Assembly: GCA_006384855.1 (NCBI GenBank)
Contig: VCJN01001942.1
Span: 124,001 to 188,000 of the forward strand
Reading direction: 5' to 3'
Source: Tetraselmis striata
Taxonomy: Eukaryota; Chlorophyta; Chlorodendrophyceae; Chlorodendrales; Chlorodendraceae
Length of the DNA: 64,000 bases
Position numbers and translations under genes: made by a program. The number at the start of each line of letters is the position of its first letter. Within the stretch, counting starts at the first letter, position 1. Positions 12,314-31,200 of this stretch are shown here, piece by piece. Under the pieces are notes generated by a model. It saw only the letters and a program-made list of their open reading frames with translations. It was not told the DNA's origin and searched no databases.

Positions 12314-12751
12314 TTACTTCAGAGGGATGAAGCGGGAGGAGTTGGTGGAGCCGATACCGGGGCGGCCGTGCTTGACGGGCTTGTAGGAGATGGAGAACTC
12401 GCCCAGGTAGTGACCCACCATCTCAGGCTTGATCTCCACCTGGTTGAAGGTCTTGCCGTTGTACACGCCGATGTTGGAGCCGATCATCTCGGGCATCACA
12501 ATCATGTTCCGCAGGTGGGTGCCCACAGGCTTGGGCTTCTCGCCCGGGCCGGCCTCCTTCTTGGCCTTGCGCAGCTTCTTGATGAGAGCGGAGGGCTTGC
12601 GCTTCAGGCCGCGCTGGAACCTGCGGCGCGCGCGCGCGTGGAAGAGCTCCACCAGCTCATCGGTGCTCAGGTCCAGCAGCTGGTCGAGGTCCACGCCGCG
12701 GTAGCTGAACTTCCTGAAGGAGCGGGACCGCTTCTGGGGTTCGTCAGCCAT
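12314..12751 (-). CDS. RPS15: 40S ribosomal protein uS19 (RPS15), cytosolic
   Basis: A single uninterrupted exon encodes 145 residues from ATG at 12751 to TAA at 12314. The length and sequence match eukaryotic cytosolic RPS15: [13 protein letters not shown] near the N-terminus, a basic stretch ([14 protein letters not shown]), then [41 protein letters not shown] and the C-terminal [14 protein letters not shown]. It is part of the 40S head and its C-terminal tail approaches the decoding site. An upstream in-frame ATG at 12832 would add 27 proline-rich residues not present in the family, so 12751 is preferred. Its lack of introns is unusual beside its neighbours, all of which are intron-rich. 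It is divergent from the ISWI gene. Confidence 0.97.
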   Translation of the reverse strand: MADEPQKRSRSFRKFSYRGVDLDQLLDLSTDELVELFHARARRRFQRGLKRKPSALIKKLRKAKKEAGPGEKPKPVGTHLRNMIVMPEMIGSNIGVYNGKTFNQVEIKPEMVGHYLGEFSISYKPVKHGRPGIGSTNSSRFIPLK

Positions 12752-13787
12752 GGTGGCAGGTCTGGGTGTCTGTGTCTGGAGCACAGCAGGCGGCGGCAGG
12801 GGCTGGCGGAGGGTGGGGAAGGGGCCGAGCATGTTGGCCGGGCCGCCGTCTTGGGGGCGGGCGGCTGCTCCCGCGCGCCGCCGCCAGGCAGCAGCGCGGC
12901 GGCGGCGCGGCGGCGCAGCGGCTTTGCAGGAATAAGGGTTCCCAATCCGTGTCGGATGATAAATGTATCCGTGATGTATGCGTTTCTTACCTGAATGTAT
13001 GGGGGGCAGTGTGTGGTTCGTAGCAAGAGGAGGCGCGCGCGCGGCACGGCTGAGGACTGGACACTATCGACTGGCGGGTACCGCCGTACCGGTGTGAATT
13101 ACAAAAAGAGCAATTCCCCAGAATTAGGAAATTAGGTACCTGTACAGGGTACCAGGACCGGCGGCTGTGTTGGTTTACAGGTACTTGTATAAAGGATTAC
13201 TTTTTGTCCTGCTTTTGGCTGTAGAGCTATTAGCGCTACTGCTTGCCATATCCTCCAATTCACACCAGTACCGGCGGGACGCCCCGGCGGCCAGAATTAT
13301 CCGACGGGGCTGTCAGGCTGTGTATCTCCATACCTGTACCGGAACCTTGAATGTATCGCAGATTCGCAGTACCGGTACGGGAAGGCGCTATATTCTACTG
13401 ATAAATATCCGTATAGTAATTTTTCCGATCCCAGATCAGTCCTATATTATTTATGGCACTTCCCTGGCAATAAAGCATGCGGACAAATGACATCCAGCAC
13501 CCAGGTACTATAAGTTTGAATATGAGCGTAGCGCCGGCCCATACTCGTACAGCCAGGACCGCGCGGCCGCCGGGCGCGCTTTATTCTTGCGTGCGCTCGG
13601 GCGGTTGCGTGAGGAGGGGCGCTCGGGACAGGCACACCGGCGGACAGCAGCGGAAATTCGAAATCGCGCTTCGCCCGAGGCAGCAACTCCAGCCGTAGAC
13701 GCCTCTACTTCCGCCCACCCAACAAGCGCAGCGGCAGGCTGGGGCATTAAGTTGAGGAAAGGCAGACAAACCTCGAAGCTGGTAGCA
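12752..13787. promoter_or_regulatory. Bidirectional uS19/ISWI intergenic region with GTAC cluster
   Basis: About 1 kb separates the divergent starts of uS19 and ISWI. GTAC cores recur between about 13076 and 13200 and between about 13270 and 13390, some inside longer palindromes such as CCGTACCGG and CAGTACCGGTACGG. AT-rich stretches lie at 13100-13130 and 13385-13460. A promoter role is inferred from position only. Confidence 0.4.
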
Positions 13788-21299
<7,512 letters not shown>

Positions 21300-21458
21300 G
21301 ACGCCCCGGCCGCGCCGCACGATGCACGGCTGTACCCCCCCCCCCCCTAAACCCTCATCCGGCCCCACATGCGGCGCTGTGCCTGCTGCGCCGGGGTCCC
21401 TCCCTCCATGCTGGGACCCGCCGCCCGCCTGCATAGCTGTTGTCGTGTTGGGGCATAG
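21300..21458 (+). other. ISWI 3' untranslated region, inferred
   Basis: Sequence between the TGA and the first downstream TGTAA. It contains a C run near 21335-21347. Confidence 0.35.
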
Positions 21459-21463
21459 TGTAA
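21459..21463 (+). terminator. TGTAA after ISWI
   Basis: TGTAA occurs 160 bases after the ISWI stop codon, a possible chlorophyte-type polyadenylation signal. Evidence is motif and position only. Confidence 0.35.
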
Positions 21464-23562
21464 CTACAGCATTGGAGCCATCAACACCCCAGCGCGGGTG
21501 CTGCCTGCTGAATGGGGATCGTCCTGATCATCCGGTAGCCACGCGGCTCTGGGTTCGCCATGTCTGTGCTTTGGCAACCCCCTCCCCCCCCCCCCCGCCC
21601 CTACTCTGCTTCCTTAGCCGTGAGGAGAGAAAGACTATATAGGTACATTTACTGCTCCACGTAATCCTGATAATCTTACGTACATCTCGAACACTGCAAG
21701 GAAATCATGACGGTGCTAAAAAACAGTCATCGTCTGTTTGTTTGTTTTGCGGATGGGGTAGGGGTGTCGACCCGACAGTAGGAGCAATTTGTTTCGGAAC
21801 TCGCTGTGCCCTTACTGGTCGAATTCAGACTCTAGTACATCACTTACGAGATTTACTGCTCCTCGTATTCCTGACTAAGCGGCGCTTCGCGCCGGGGACG
21901 ATTTGTGGAGGTGCCCCTACCGCTTGGGTTGAGCGTGGTGCGGCCGTGCGGGATGCGGGCCGCTTTTAGCCGGCTTGTCGTGTTGATCTTGTAATACTGT
22001 TGTTTCCGGGTAATAATGCTTTTAGCGTTAGATTTGTCAGTAATTTATTTTTCAAAAGAGACGTATTATTTTGTAAAACAGATTAAATCTGCAAGCCGCG
22101 TAAAAGCGGGCCGCTGACTACTGGTGTGCATTACAAAAAGGCCAGGTCCCAACCCACCGCTAAAAGTTGTATTACCCCCCCCCCCCCCCCCCAAAAAAAA
22201 GCAGCACTACAAGATCAGCAATACAGTACAAGCCGCCTACAGGCGGCCCGCATCCCGCACGAGGCCGCGCAGGTCGGGCCGGTCGTCAGGTCTACGGGGC
22301 GGGCACGGCGCGAATCGCCACGCCCGCCGCCTGTACCGGCACCGGACGCCGGACGCCGTCGTTCGACCGACGCCCGTCCGTCGACGGACGCCGGGCCCCG
22401 GGTCGGCGGACTGCCCCCGCACCGCGGCGACCCCTTTTTACAGCATCATACTTGGACTACTGTATAAGTAAGGAATCTTTCGCGGATGTGGCGAAGTATA
22501 AGTAAGGAATAGTCGCTGAATAGTCTCGCTTGCTGATTCAGCAGTAAAAACGCGCTGCGGTACCGCGTTATTTTGGCGTTTTAGACGAATATATGACGTG
22601 CCTGGGCTAGAATACACGCGCATCCATTCAGAATCTTGCTGTACACGTACCAGTACCGTGAAATCAAACGAGCGAACACCGAACGTATGACGGTTCATCC
22701 ACGAAGCGCGTATGGCGGAGGACGGACGGACGGAGGACGGAGGACGGATGCCTAAAAATCCGTGATAAAACCGTATTGCGACCGGTATCGATTCTCACGT
22801 ATTCCAGACGATTTCGGACGCGGCTCTCCTTTTCCTCCGCTCAACCCAAGAGGTAGGGGAATAATCTTACGTACACCTCGAACACTTGCAAGTTTCAAAG
22901 TTGAGTCTGGTTTTGCCAAAAAGGTCGCGCAGGCTCTTTTTACACGGACAAGAGCCGAAATTGGCAGGAGGGTAAAGTGAAAGCGTGCAGGGAACATGGA
23001 GTCAGGGGGGGCGCTGTGTGTAACGCAGCGAAAACTGGAAGATGGCAGGCTCAGCTGTTTCGGCGTCTACTAGTGCTGCACCCAAAAAGGGCGCAACGAC
23101 AGGTGCCTAGTTCATGTATCCCCGGGGGTCATCATACTTTCCCGCGGGCCCTTAACACCGTAAAATCGACACCTCGGATCGACCAAACTTTCCCGCGACC
23201 CGTCCATACTTTCCCGCGACCCGTCCATACTTTCCCGCGACCCGCCCAAACATTACCGCGACCCGCCCATACAATACCGCGCTCAAAGAAAGTCACACAG
23301 GTCGCCGCGTGAGCTCCCCTCCGCCCCCACATATAGCCGAGCTTTGCGGCCAGGACCAGCTTGCTGCGCTGTGAAGCTCTCTACGCGGCCTGGCTCGCGG
23401 GGTAGGCGCATGCCGATCGCGTCGCACTATTATCATCAGCGCCATATTATCGTCGCTCGATGATAATAGTGCCATATATGGTCGGCTCATCGTCTGTCAT
23501 ACTGTCACGTTCTACTATAATCGTCCCCGCCGTGGTGTGCGAGCCCAGGTATGTAGCCAGTC
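21464..23562. other. Intergenic; short repeats, no gene recognised
   Basis: No conserved product is found. Notable pieces are a C run joined to an A run (about 22176-22200), a GGACGGACGGAGGACGG-type stretch at 22715-22748, and the 21-bp tandem repeat described separately. GTAC cores recur at 22558-22650. Confidence 0.4.
23150..23285. repeat. 21-bp tandem repeat, about five units
   Basis: The unit TTTCCCGCGACCCGTCCATAC is repeated about five times. Later copies drift to ACCCGCCCAAACATTACC. Because 21 is divisible by three, a seven-residue repeat stays open in one frame, but nothing else supports coding. Confidence 0.8.
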
Positions 23563-24559
23563 GTGATGGCGAGGGGCAGTGGAAGCAGTAGGTTGACGAC
23601 GGGCGGCACGGCCGGAGCTCGTGGCGGTCAGTTCGGTGGCGTGCGGAAGAAGAAGACGAAGCAGCAGAAGCAGGTGGGGCGACCGTTCGGACCGCGCTGT
23701 GATGTTTATCTGTCCTGCTTGATTGACGTCCGGCTCGGCACACTGCAACCGCGTCGCAGTTCTGCCTACTTCTAGCTCAGCTAGCTCGCGCTTGTTCCAT
23801 TTACGTCGCCTGTCTGCGTCCCTGCTAACATAGATGGCAATAACATAGATAATACAGGAAATACAACACCATAACACTACATATAGGAAGTGCTAAGCCG
23901 CTATCATATGTCGCAGAACATGGTATATATGTATGTATATGTATATATGATTGTCACTGCATACATAGCCCAATGAACTTGGGAGTGACACAACTAGGTG
24001 TGCTTGTGACAGTTCATATGATGTAATATATGTATATGTATGCTTGGCAGCCGGACGGTGCGTGTTGTAGTGCTACAGCAATCGTTACTTATGTATGTAC
24101 TTGCTGCATCACACCGACGATGAATATATATGTATTGAATCATGAATCTTTGGTAATATTACAGGCACCCAGCAGGACACGGGTGTACAGCAGGGTCAAC
24201 ACCAAGAATCTGACTCTGGTGATGTCCATGCTCGAAAAGGCTGAAGAGCTGACAATGCGCGGCTCGCACGCCAAGATGCCCCACCGCGTGTAGCGCTGCG
24301 GACAATCTCCAAGGCTGAGCTCGGCGACAAGTGGGCCTCGCAGCTTAATGCACCCCGCGCAGAGTACGACACCGGCATTGCCGCTAAGGCTTCCGCGGTG
24401 GAGCGGGTGCAGAAGGAGCATGAGGAGGCGGAGAAGGAGTTGGAGCTGCAGCAAGGTCTCCTCGAGCATGAACAAGAGTGGCACCACGAGTACTCAAGGC
24501 AGCTCAATGAGGTGAAGGAGCGCATGGCAGAGCGCCAGAACACTGCATCGCATGGTTAA
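23563..24559 (+). pseudogene. Unrecognised coiled-coil gene, probably frameshifted
   Basis: A first exon (23563-23670) encodes a Gly-rich, then Lys/Gln-rich stretch ending KKKTKQQKQ, with a donor GTGGGG. A second exon from an acceptor at 24164 encodes VYSRVNTKNLTLVMS and EKAEELTMRGSHAKMPHRV, then meets TAG at 24291. Immediately after, in the next frame, an open stretch encodes TISKAELGDKWASQL and a strongly charged coiled coil (VERVQKEHEEAEKELELQQ) ending at TAA near 24559. The coding character changes frame within about six bases at 24290. That suggests a one-base deletion rather than two genes. I do not recognise the family; the basic N-terminus plus coiled coil would suit a DNA-binding or mobile-element accessory protein, which is speculation. 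Confidence 0.4.
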
Positions 24560-25497
24560 GCTAATTATCAATACATGTGCTGAGCTGAAAACAGGTAGAG
24601 CTGAAAACAAAAAAAGGCGTTTTTTTATTGATGATTGTTTGGAATGCAGCCATTCATAACCAGATGATGACTGGCCGCATGTCGGATACCGGGCTGCCGC
24701 GCATCATGGCTGGCATGGGTATGCAGGCGCAGCAGATGCAGTGCATGCCCCGCTAGGGGCGGTACGGAAAGCACGGCATGCAGCAGCAGAGGCCACAAGA
24801 GGTGAGCCGTCCCGGGCATAGTGTGCCCTAGCAGAACCGTATCGCTGCCCTGTGCAGCCGCGCCCTGGGAGACGGTAGCTGGACGCATCACTGTGAGATT
24901 CAGATGTGACGTAAATGTGCCCTACTGGTGACGAACGACGACATACGGGGACGATACGGGACGGACGAGGGACGTGGATTTCATACCCAGTAGCGACGAC
25001 TATCGCGCGCGACCTGTAAAGTACTATATGAATTTCTCGTTTCCATAATTTCATCAAATTGATATGCGCACGCGGGCTCGCGTGTCGCCCGCCGACGCGG
25101 AGCACCCGGGCTAAGTACAGGCGGATGTATGCACTCATTGCACATCGCCGCACATCGCTGACCGCACATCGCTGACCGCTGACCCCGCGGTGTGCGGCGA
25201 TGTGCGGCACGACGGGCGGAGGTGTGGGCGGATGTAGGTGGTACGGTAGGTGGTAGGCGGTAGGTGGTGTTCGTAGGTGCGCGTTTTAATGCAGCCGCCC
25301 TAACTGCTGATGATTGTGTAACGCCCCAGCACGCGCATGAAGTACGGGGTCGCCTCACGGTCACCGCCGCTCACCGCTGAATCAAGCGCGGACAGCCGCG
25401 CACTCGCATCTGTCTTGCCTGCCGGTGGTGGGTTACATCCACCCCAACTCTCAACCCCCCCCCCCCCCCCCCCCGCCCCCCGCGCGCGGCAGCAGGC
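24560..25497. other. Intergenic with inverted repeat, no gene recognised
   Basis: No conserved product. Positions 25139-25207 contain a short inverted repeat: GCACATCGCCGCACA on the left, and its complement TGTGCGGCGATGTGC on the right. Between them lie tandem CGCACATCGCTGAC copies. A GGTAGGTGGTA-type G/T-rich repeat follows at 25228-25275. A C run lies at about 25457-25473, just before the next open frame. Confidence 0.5.
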
Positions 25498-27181
25498 ATG
25501 CCGGCAAAGGGATGGATAGCGAGTGTGTCGAAGGATGGCGTGTACTCATGCAAGCACTGCCGGGGCAACGTGACGGGCACATGTGATAAGATGGCGCGAG
25601 AGCGGCACTTCCTAAAATTCCCGAACTGTAGCCACTCGTTGAAGCGTGCGGCTAAGTTGCGCCGCAAGGCCGCCTTATCACAAGCAGCAGCAGCAGGGGC
25701 GGCAGCAGCAGCAGCAGCAGCAACAGGGGCGGCAGCAGGAGTAGTTGTAGCCGTCGGAAACGGCCCGCCGGCGCCGGTCTCGGACGACGGCGGCTCGAAG
25801 GTGGACGATGTGATGGGCGTGGGGGAGGACCCCGTTGGCGAAGACGGTATGGACATCGACGCGCCTGCGTGGCCGCCGGCGGGCGTGGAACCCGCGATGA
25901 GGGCGTGATACGGGAAGGCGATCCCGGTGACTTCTACATGAAGGTCATCGCCAAGAAGTTCCGGGGAGTATGGCACTACGGCGTGATAACCAGCGTCGTT
26001 ACCGAGTGGGTGTTGGAGGACTACGGCGGGGCGACCCAGTGGCGCGCTTTTTTCGAGGACGGTGACATTGTGGACCTTCTGCGTTCATAGGTGAGTGGGC
26101 CCGGCCTGCGTGCTGGTGGCACCACTCAACTGCGGTTGTATGGAATCACACGCACCCGTCTGGTCGGCGTGGCAGGTTGTGGAGGCTATGGCGGCTGCCC
26201 AGGAGCACCCCCCTGTGGATGCGGACGGGGATGCTCGCTTGGTAACCGTCCATGAAGGCGATGACTTGTCCAGTGAATCACGCACCTTGCCCGGCGTGCG
26301 TTCAACACAACCCGGCTGGCGGAGGCCAAGCAGAACACTGGCTGCCATGGCGTGTGTCATGTGCATGTGGTCCTGGGCTATGTAAGCATGGTCAACCTCT
26401 TCCCCCTCGCGCCGTTCCACCTGTTTTTTTTTGGCTTGGGAAGGGACTTCTGGAGGAAATTTGTCACCGTGCAGGGCCACATTGGATTCCGAGCTATGAA
26501 GCAGGAAGACCGGCGCCAGGCTTTAGTCCCGATACCCAGCAACTTTGGACGCGGGTTGCGCCCTTCGTTTGCAGTGTCCAAGAAGTCGAAAGGTAAACCC
26601 CCCCCCCCCCCCCCCCCCCCCCGGGCGTGGGCGTGGGCGTGGGCGTGACGGCATTCCCCTCCATGACTGCAGGGTCAGGCAAGGTGACGGTGCAGTCCGG
26701 CTGGGTCATGGAGGACTGCTTGCACCACATGGAAACGTTTTCCATTCTTAACGCCGGTCCGCTGTTCGAGGAGGCCCGGGTGAAGGCGATCATGCCCGAG
26801 AAGGAGCTCGCGTCCCCAGCGGTGGTGCGTTCAGTGTCGCGACTGGCGGTGCTTGGGCACATGTACAAGCGCCTGCAAGGAGCTGCGTGGTTTGTCACGC
26901 GGTGGGGGTTGCAGAATGTGGTGACGGAGGAGGACGGCCCCGAGCGCAAGACGCAGGTGGACGCGCTCACTAGGGAGGGGAGGACTCGATACCCAGCGCG
27001 GCGCCAAGGCGCGGCGGCCGGGGCAGCGCGGCGCCAAGGCGCGGCGGCCGGGGCAGCGCGGCGCCAAGGCGCGGCGGCCGGGGCAGCGCGGCGCCAAGGC
27101 GAGTGGGATGGGCGGGGCAGCGGTTGCTACCGAGTGAGGCGTAGCATCGTTTGCAGTAGCAACGCAGCCTTTCCGGTGTGA
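25498..27181 (+). CDS. Unrecognised gene with Cys/His motif and Tudor-like segment, broken or mis-phased
   Basis: The segment starting at 25498 encodes a C-x2-C motif (YSCKHC) with a later H-x7-C (HFLKFPNC), followed by basic and Ala-rich sequence. It closes at 25908. A second frame (25869-26090) carries KKFRGVWHYGVITS and WRAFFEDGDIVDLL. That pattern resembles the Tudor-like domain of plant PTM/DIR17 proteins. It ends with a TAG directly followed by a consensus donor GTGAGT. Further right, VLGYVSMVNLFPLAPFHLFF to AVSKKSK is joined in phase across a C-run intron (26594-26672) to GSGKVTVQSGWVMED and a long exon ending at 27181. That exon includes a 10-residue repeat (ARRQGAAAGA). The valid intron argues for real expression history. 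The frame break near 25900 and the stop argue for decay or a missed splice. A transposon origin is possible, but I see no catalytic triad. Confidence 0.35.
26996..27106. repeat. 30-bp in-frame tandem repeat
   Basis: The unit GCGCCAAGGCGCGGCGGCCG plus GGGCAGCGCG (30 bp) occurs three times, plus a partial fourth. It encodes a ten-residue repeat in the frame of the surrounding open segment. Confidence 0.9.
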
Positions 27182-27410
27182 CGCCGCCTGGATGTAACCC
27201 ATCAGTACGCGCAAAGTGCAAGTGCAAGCTGCTGATGGCGGGGATCCCGCGGGGGGGGGGGGGGGGGGGCAGCGGCTGTGGGATAGGCGGGGCAGCGGTT
27301 GCTACCGAGTGAGGCGTAGCATCGTTTGCAGTAGCAACGCAGCCTTTCCGGTTGCATAGTGTGACACCGCTTGGATGTAACCCAACAGTACGCGCAAAGT
27401 GCAAGTGTTA
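27108..27410. repeat. Direct repeat of about 115 bp, two copies 177 bp apart
   Basis: GGCGGGGCAGCGGTTGCTACC begins near 27111 and again near 27288. Both copies continue through CGTAGCATCGTTTGCAGTAG and GGATGTAACCC to GTACGCGCAAAGTGCAAGTG. They differ at a few bases and by an eight-base insertion (TGCATAGT) in the second. A G run lies between them at 27251-27269. Confidence 0.9.
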
Positions 27411-28279
27411 CACGTCCGTGTGCCCCACCCAATGACATTGCGCCCGACCTCACTGACGGCATGTCTCGCTCTCCTTCAGCTCCTGGGCCGTCCGCCGCCT
27501 CACCCTGCGCACCCTACCAGCATCGCGTGCCTTCTCGGAAGCTTCACACACGGCGGCGCGAGTCGCGTCGTGGAACGCGTCCCTGACATGGCGGAACTCC
27601 GCCCTCACCGTGGCCGTGGTCGGTACTGGGGACTGCCCGCTGATGGGTCGCCATGCATGGGTACTTGGGGCCGCACAAAGCCGGGGTGCCGTCGCAGCAA
27701 CACTCCCAGTCCGTCCGTTGGCCGCAGTCCACGCATGACGTACATGCGTTGATGCAGCAGGAGGGTAGCACATGCATCTGGATTCTGCAGCTCTACGATG
27801 CGTACACCGTCCTTGCTTGCTGGTACCTCTTATTACTGGTTTGCACTAAAGTACTGGACCGGAACTGCCAGCGGCAACTCCCCAGCGAACTGGCGGCGGG
27901 AAAAATGCGATTAGCGACTATTTGTATAAGGATTTATTCGCACAATGATAAAATGCAGTGGAATTGCCCAGATTAATAGCCAATTTGCTGGTCCGGCCAA
28001 ATAAGGTGATTATTAAAACCCGTCGCCCGGAATGACCGATTAGCGATCGGTCGCTACCATTTTGCTGGGCATTCGAGCCGGTTTTTAGCCGAGTTTGCTG
28101 AGCTCGGCCACCGATTACGGATTTTTGCTGACCTCGTCGAAAATTCGTGCGAAGCCCCTGTTGCTGCTGAAATTGCGCCCAGCTACGCACAACTTGGCGG
28201 CCATAAAGATGCGACATCATCTCCGCGTGTGCGCCATAAAGTACTACTAACAACGAATCCCGCCACCGCGCGCCGTCAA
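27411..28279. other. Intergenic, no gene recognised
   Basis: Downstream of the epimerase stop on the minus strand, and right of the duplicated block. Open frames up to about 115 codons on both strands lack recognisable motifs. The 27.9-28.2 kb part is comparatively AT-rich. Confidence 0.4.
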
Positions 28280-31200
28280 CTAAACGCCGGCCCTTTGTCG
28301 CCGCTCCACCTCACGGCGCACCCACTCCCGCATGCCCTCCTCAAACCCGATCGCGGCCCTCCAGCCCAGCGTCCCCTCCGCCAACGTTGTCGCCGCCAGC
28401 GTCGCGTCCATGTCGAAGCGCCGCCGCTCGACGTGCTGGGTGTCGGGCTGCCCACACGACACATGGGTCAGTACGCATCAGCATTCGCCAGCGGAGGCGC
28501 GATGGTGTTTACCAGGTGGGTCACAGCAGGAAAGGTCCACAGCCACCACACTTCCCGCTACGAGTAAAGCGATTTCACACCCGGCCGGAAAAATATGGAA
28601 TAATAAGCAGACGGGGAAGGAAAAAGGAACAAGTTCCCGGGGGCGGGAAAAAAAGCAGACGCAATAAGGCGAACGCTACAACGAAGGCTACAAGAGACCA
28701 CCGCCGTCCGTCATCACTACTAAGGATGACCAGTATCCGTATAAGAACGGCAAGGTACATGACAAGAATAGAACAAGGTAGGCGTTTGACGTGCCAACAG
28801 GTCCACACGACATGGAAGCCACTATGGCCAAGCCGCGTGGCGTCTCACCTGCGGGCGCCCTGTGCAGCGCGCCATCTCCTCGCCAACGATGGCCGCCACT
28901 TCCGCTACGCTGTGCGCCTGCCCGGAGCCGACGTTAATGCTCTGCCCCTTGAGCCCTGCCCCGTCCGCCTGTCACGCGTCAGCAGTGGCCACACCGCCTC
29001 AGGGCAAGCGGCCTCCGACAGTGCGCCGGCCGACACGCACGTAACGCATGGCTGGTCCCATCCGAAGACACGAAATCATCGCAACGGGGCGAGACAATTG
29101 CGCGGGAACGCGGGGTCGGACGACTGCCGGGAGGATTGCACGACTGGGAAAGGAGGCACCGTGAGCGCCTTGCGTGCGTACATACAGCCCTGTCTTGACG
29201 AGGGGTGAGTGCCACCCCGTCCGTGTGACGATTTTTTGGAATCCATCTGAATACGTCCTGCCGCGCCATGCTGCGCGGCGGGATACCGACCTATGGCGGA
29301 CGACTATACTGTACAGCACGCGATCGGTCGCTATACCAGTACGCGACCGCTAAAGATACACGCACGAGCATAAAACACGACCGACACGTATTTTATACTA
29401 TGAATCACATGCAATATATACTATGACGATGACGACAACGCACAGTATATAAGAGCAAGAGCTGTTTGTTTGTACACTGTACCATTTAATTTGTATCCTC
29501 AAAACGTAATTTGTACATATTTTCCAAACGTCAGCATTGTTTTAGCAAATCAGAGTCTTTCACATCTGCAAGAGGGGTGAGGGGGGGGGGGGGGGGGGGA
29601 AATAGTGATTACTATGTGCCTACCCTAAGTGTGCGTATGCTAAGCGGTCTGCGCGTTACTTGTAGTCTGGTTTTAGTACAGCACTCGCGCGCCAACATGG
29701 CCCCGATTAGGCTCCCGGACACATCTGCACTGGCCACACACAATCCGACATCGATAATGCTACGTGCGTGCTGCCACGCGCAACGAGGTTCCGCAGCATT
29801 GGCGGGCCGCATCCGGGCGTCAGCAGGTCACCCCACCGAGGGGGCGGGGGGGGGGGGGGGGGGGGCGGGGGGGGGGGTGCGCACCCGCAGAGCCGCCAGG
29901 ATGGCGCCGGCCACGTCCGCCACATGGATGAAGTCCCGGCTCTGCTGCCCGCTGCCCTGAACCGTGAGCGGCCCGCCCTCCAGCGCCTGCGCCGCACACG
30001 CCGCCGTGCGCGTGGTAAGAAGTCGCCACGCGCTGCTGGCCCGGTGACATCTACTGGTTGGGCAACCCACACGGCGGGTGCTACTGGCGCAGTGATGGGA
30101 ACACTGCGGGCGAGACCCTGCCCCGCCTGCCAGAGGTCAGATGTAGAGGTGGACAATAGCGAAACTATAGCCAGCGTTCTTATGGGTTGCATGCAATTTG
30201 GCCCGATTCGAGGCTTACTGATGGGAAGGGTTGTTCTTGCCGGTGCATCGGCACCATTACTGCCCCTACTGCTGTCAGTCCTACTCCTCCCCCATCCTCC
30301 TACTGTTACCGCAGGATCCCTGGGGCGGAGCAGCATGCGTCGCGTTGGCCCTACTACAGGCGCGATGGGCTGTGGGCGGCGGGTGGCGGAGCGCCTACCT
30401 GCTTAAGAAACACGCCGTTCACGGTGGCGTAGGCGCCCGACACCGGCTGGCGCGGCCCGTACACCTGCCCGGCGCGGCCAAGGCCGTCAGAGCGGCCCAT
30501 CCAGGCGGGGGCCACGGCCCATCTGCTACAGCCCATCTGCCACCAGCCCCGCTCCTGTGTGACCAAACATGGGGCGGAGGAAGGGGGTGCAGGGGGGGAT
30601 GCTTTTACCATGAAGAAGCGGAGCACGCAGGTCGGCAGCCCGTACACGCGCGCAAACATCTGCGTGAGGATCTCGCCCTGTCGGCCGCAGTGAACCAGGG
30701 ATCAGGGCCATGCTGCTGCGGTCGCCTCGGCGCCCCGTTGAAATCATGAAGCATGAGCGCCACCCGGGGATTCCACGAGGGGCATTGCCTGCCATGTGCA
30801 GCTGATTGGCCGCTACATGTGCTGACAGGCCGGCGCAGCGCTGTGCCCCGCTCACCTGGTACTTGGAGGCTGCGTACGGGGTGATGAGGTCCGGCAGCTG
30901 CGTCTCTGCCTGCGGCGTCGGGGAGTTGCCGTAGCAGGTGGAGGACCCCGCGTACACAAACTGGCGGATCGCCCGCCGCATGCCGCAGCGCACCACAGCA
31001 GGCGGTCAACGGCATGTCGTGTTGGCGGTGCGCGTGGCGCAGGCATGCACTGCATGCACTGTCCGCCAGGTGGCGGCCGCACCCTCAGAAGGTGCGTCGC
31101 CAGTGGGCGGTGGTCACCTTGCGGACGCTGCCCGCCCTGCTGGCGGCCTGTAGCATGTTCATGGTGCCGCTCACATTCACTGCCTGGCAAAACTCCGCCA

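Noticed and set aside
12038-12994. 318-codon plus-strand frame
   Set aside because: It is antisense to the uS19 exon plus flanking C-run sequence. The minus strand carries the conserved protein.
22124-22505. Three overlapping plus-strand frames of about 112 codons starting with Pro/Lys runs
   Set aside because: They arise from the joined C and A homopolymers and following GC-rich DNA. All three frames are open at once, which is typical of composition rather than coding.
23150-23285. CRISPR-like array
   Set aside because: The units are contiguous 21-bp tandem repeats without unique spacers, in a eukaryotic context.
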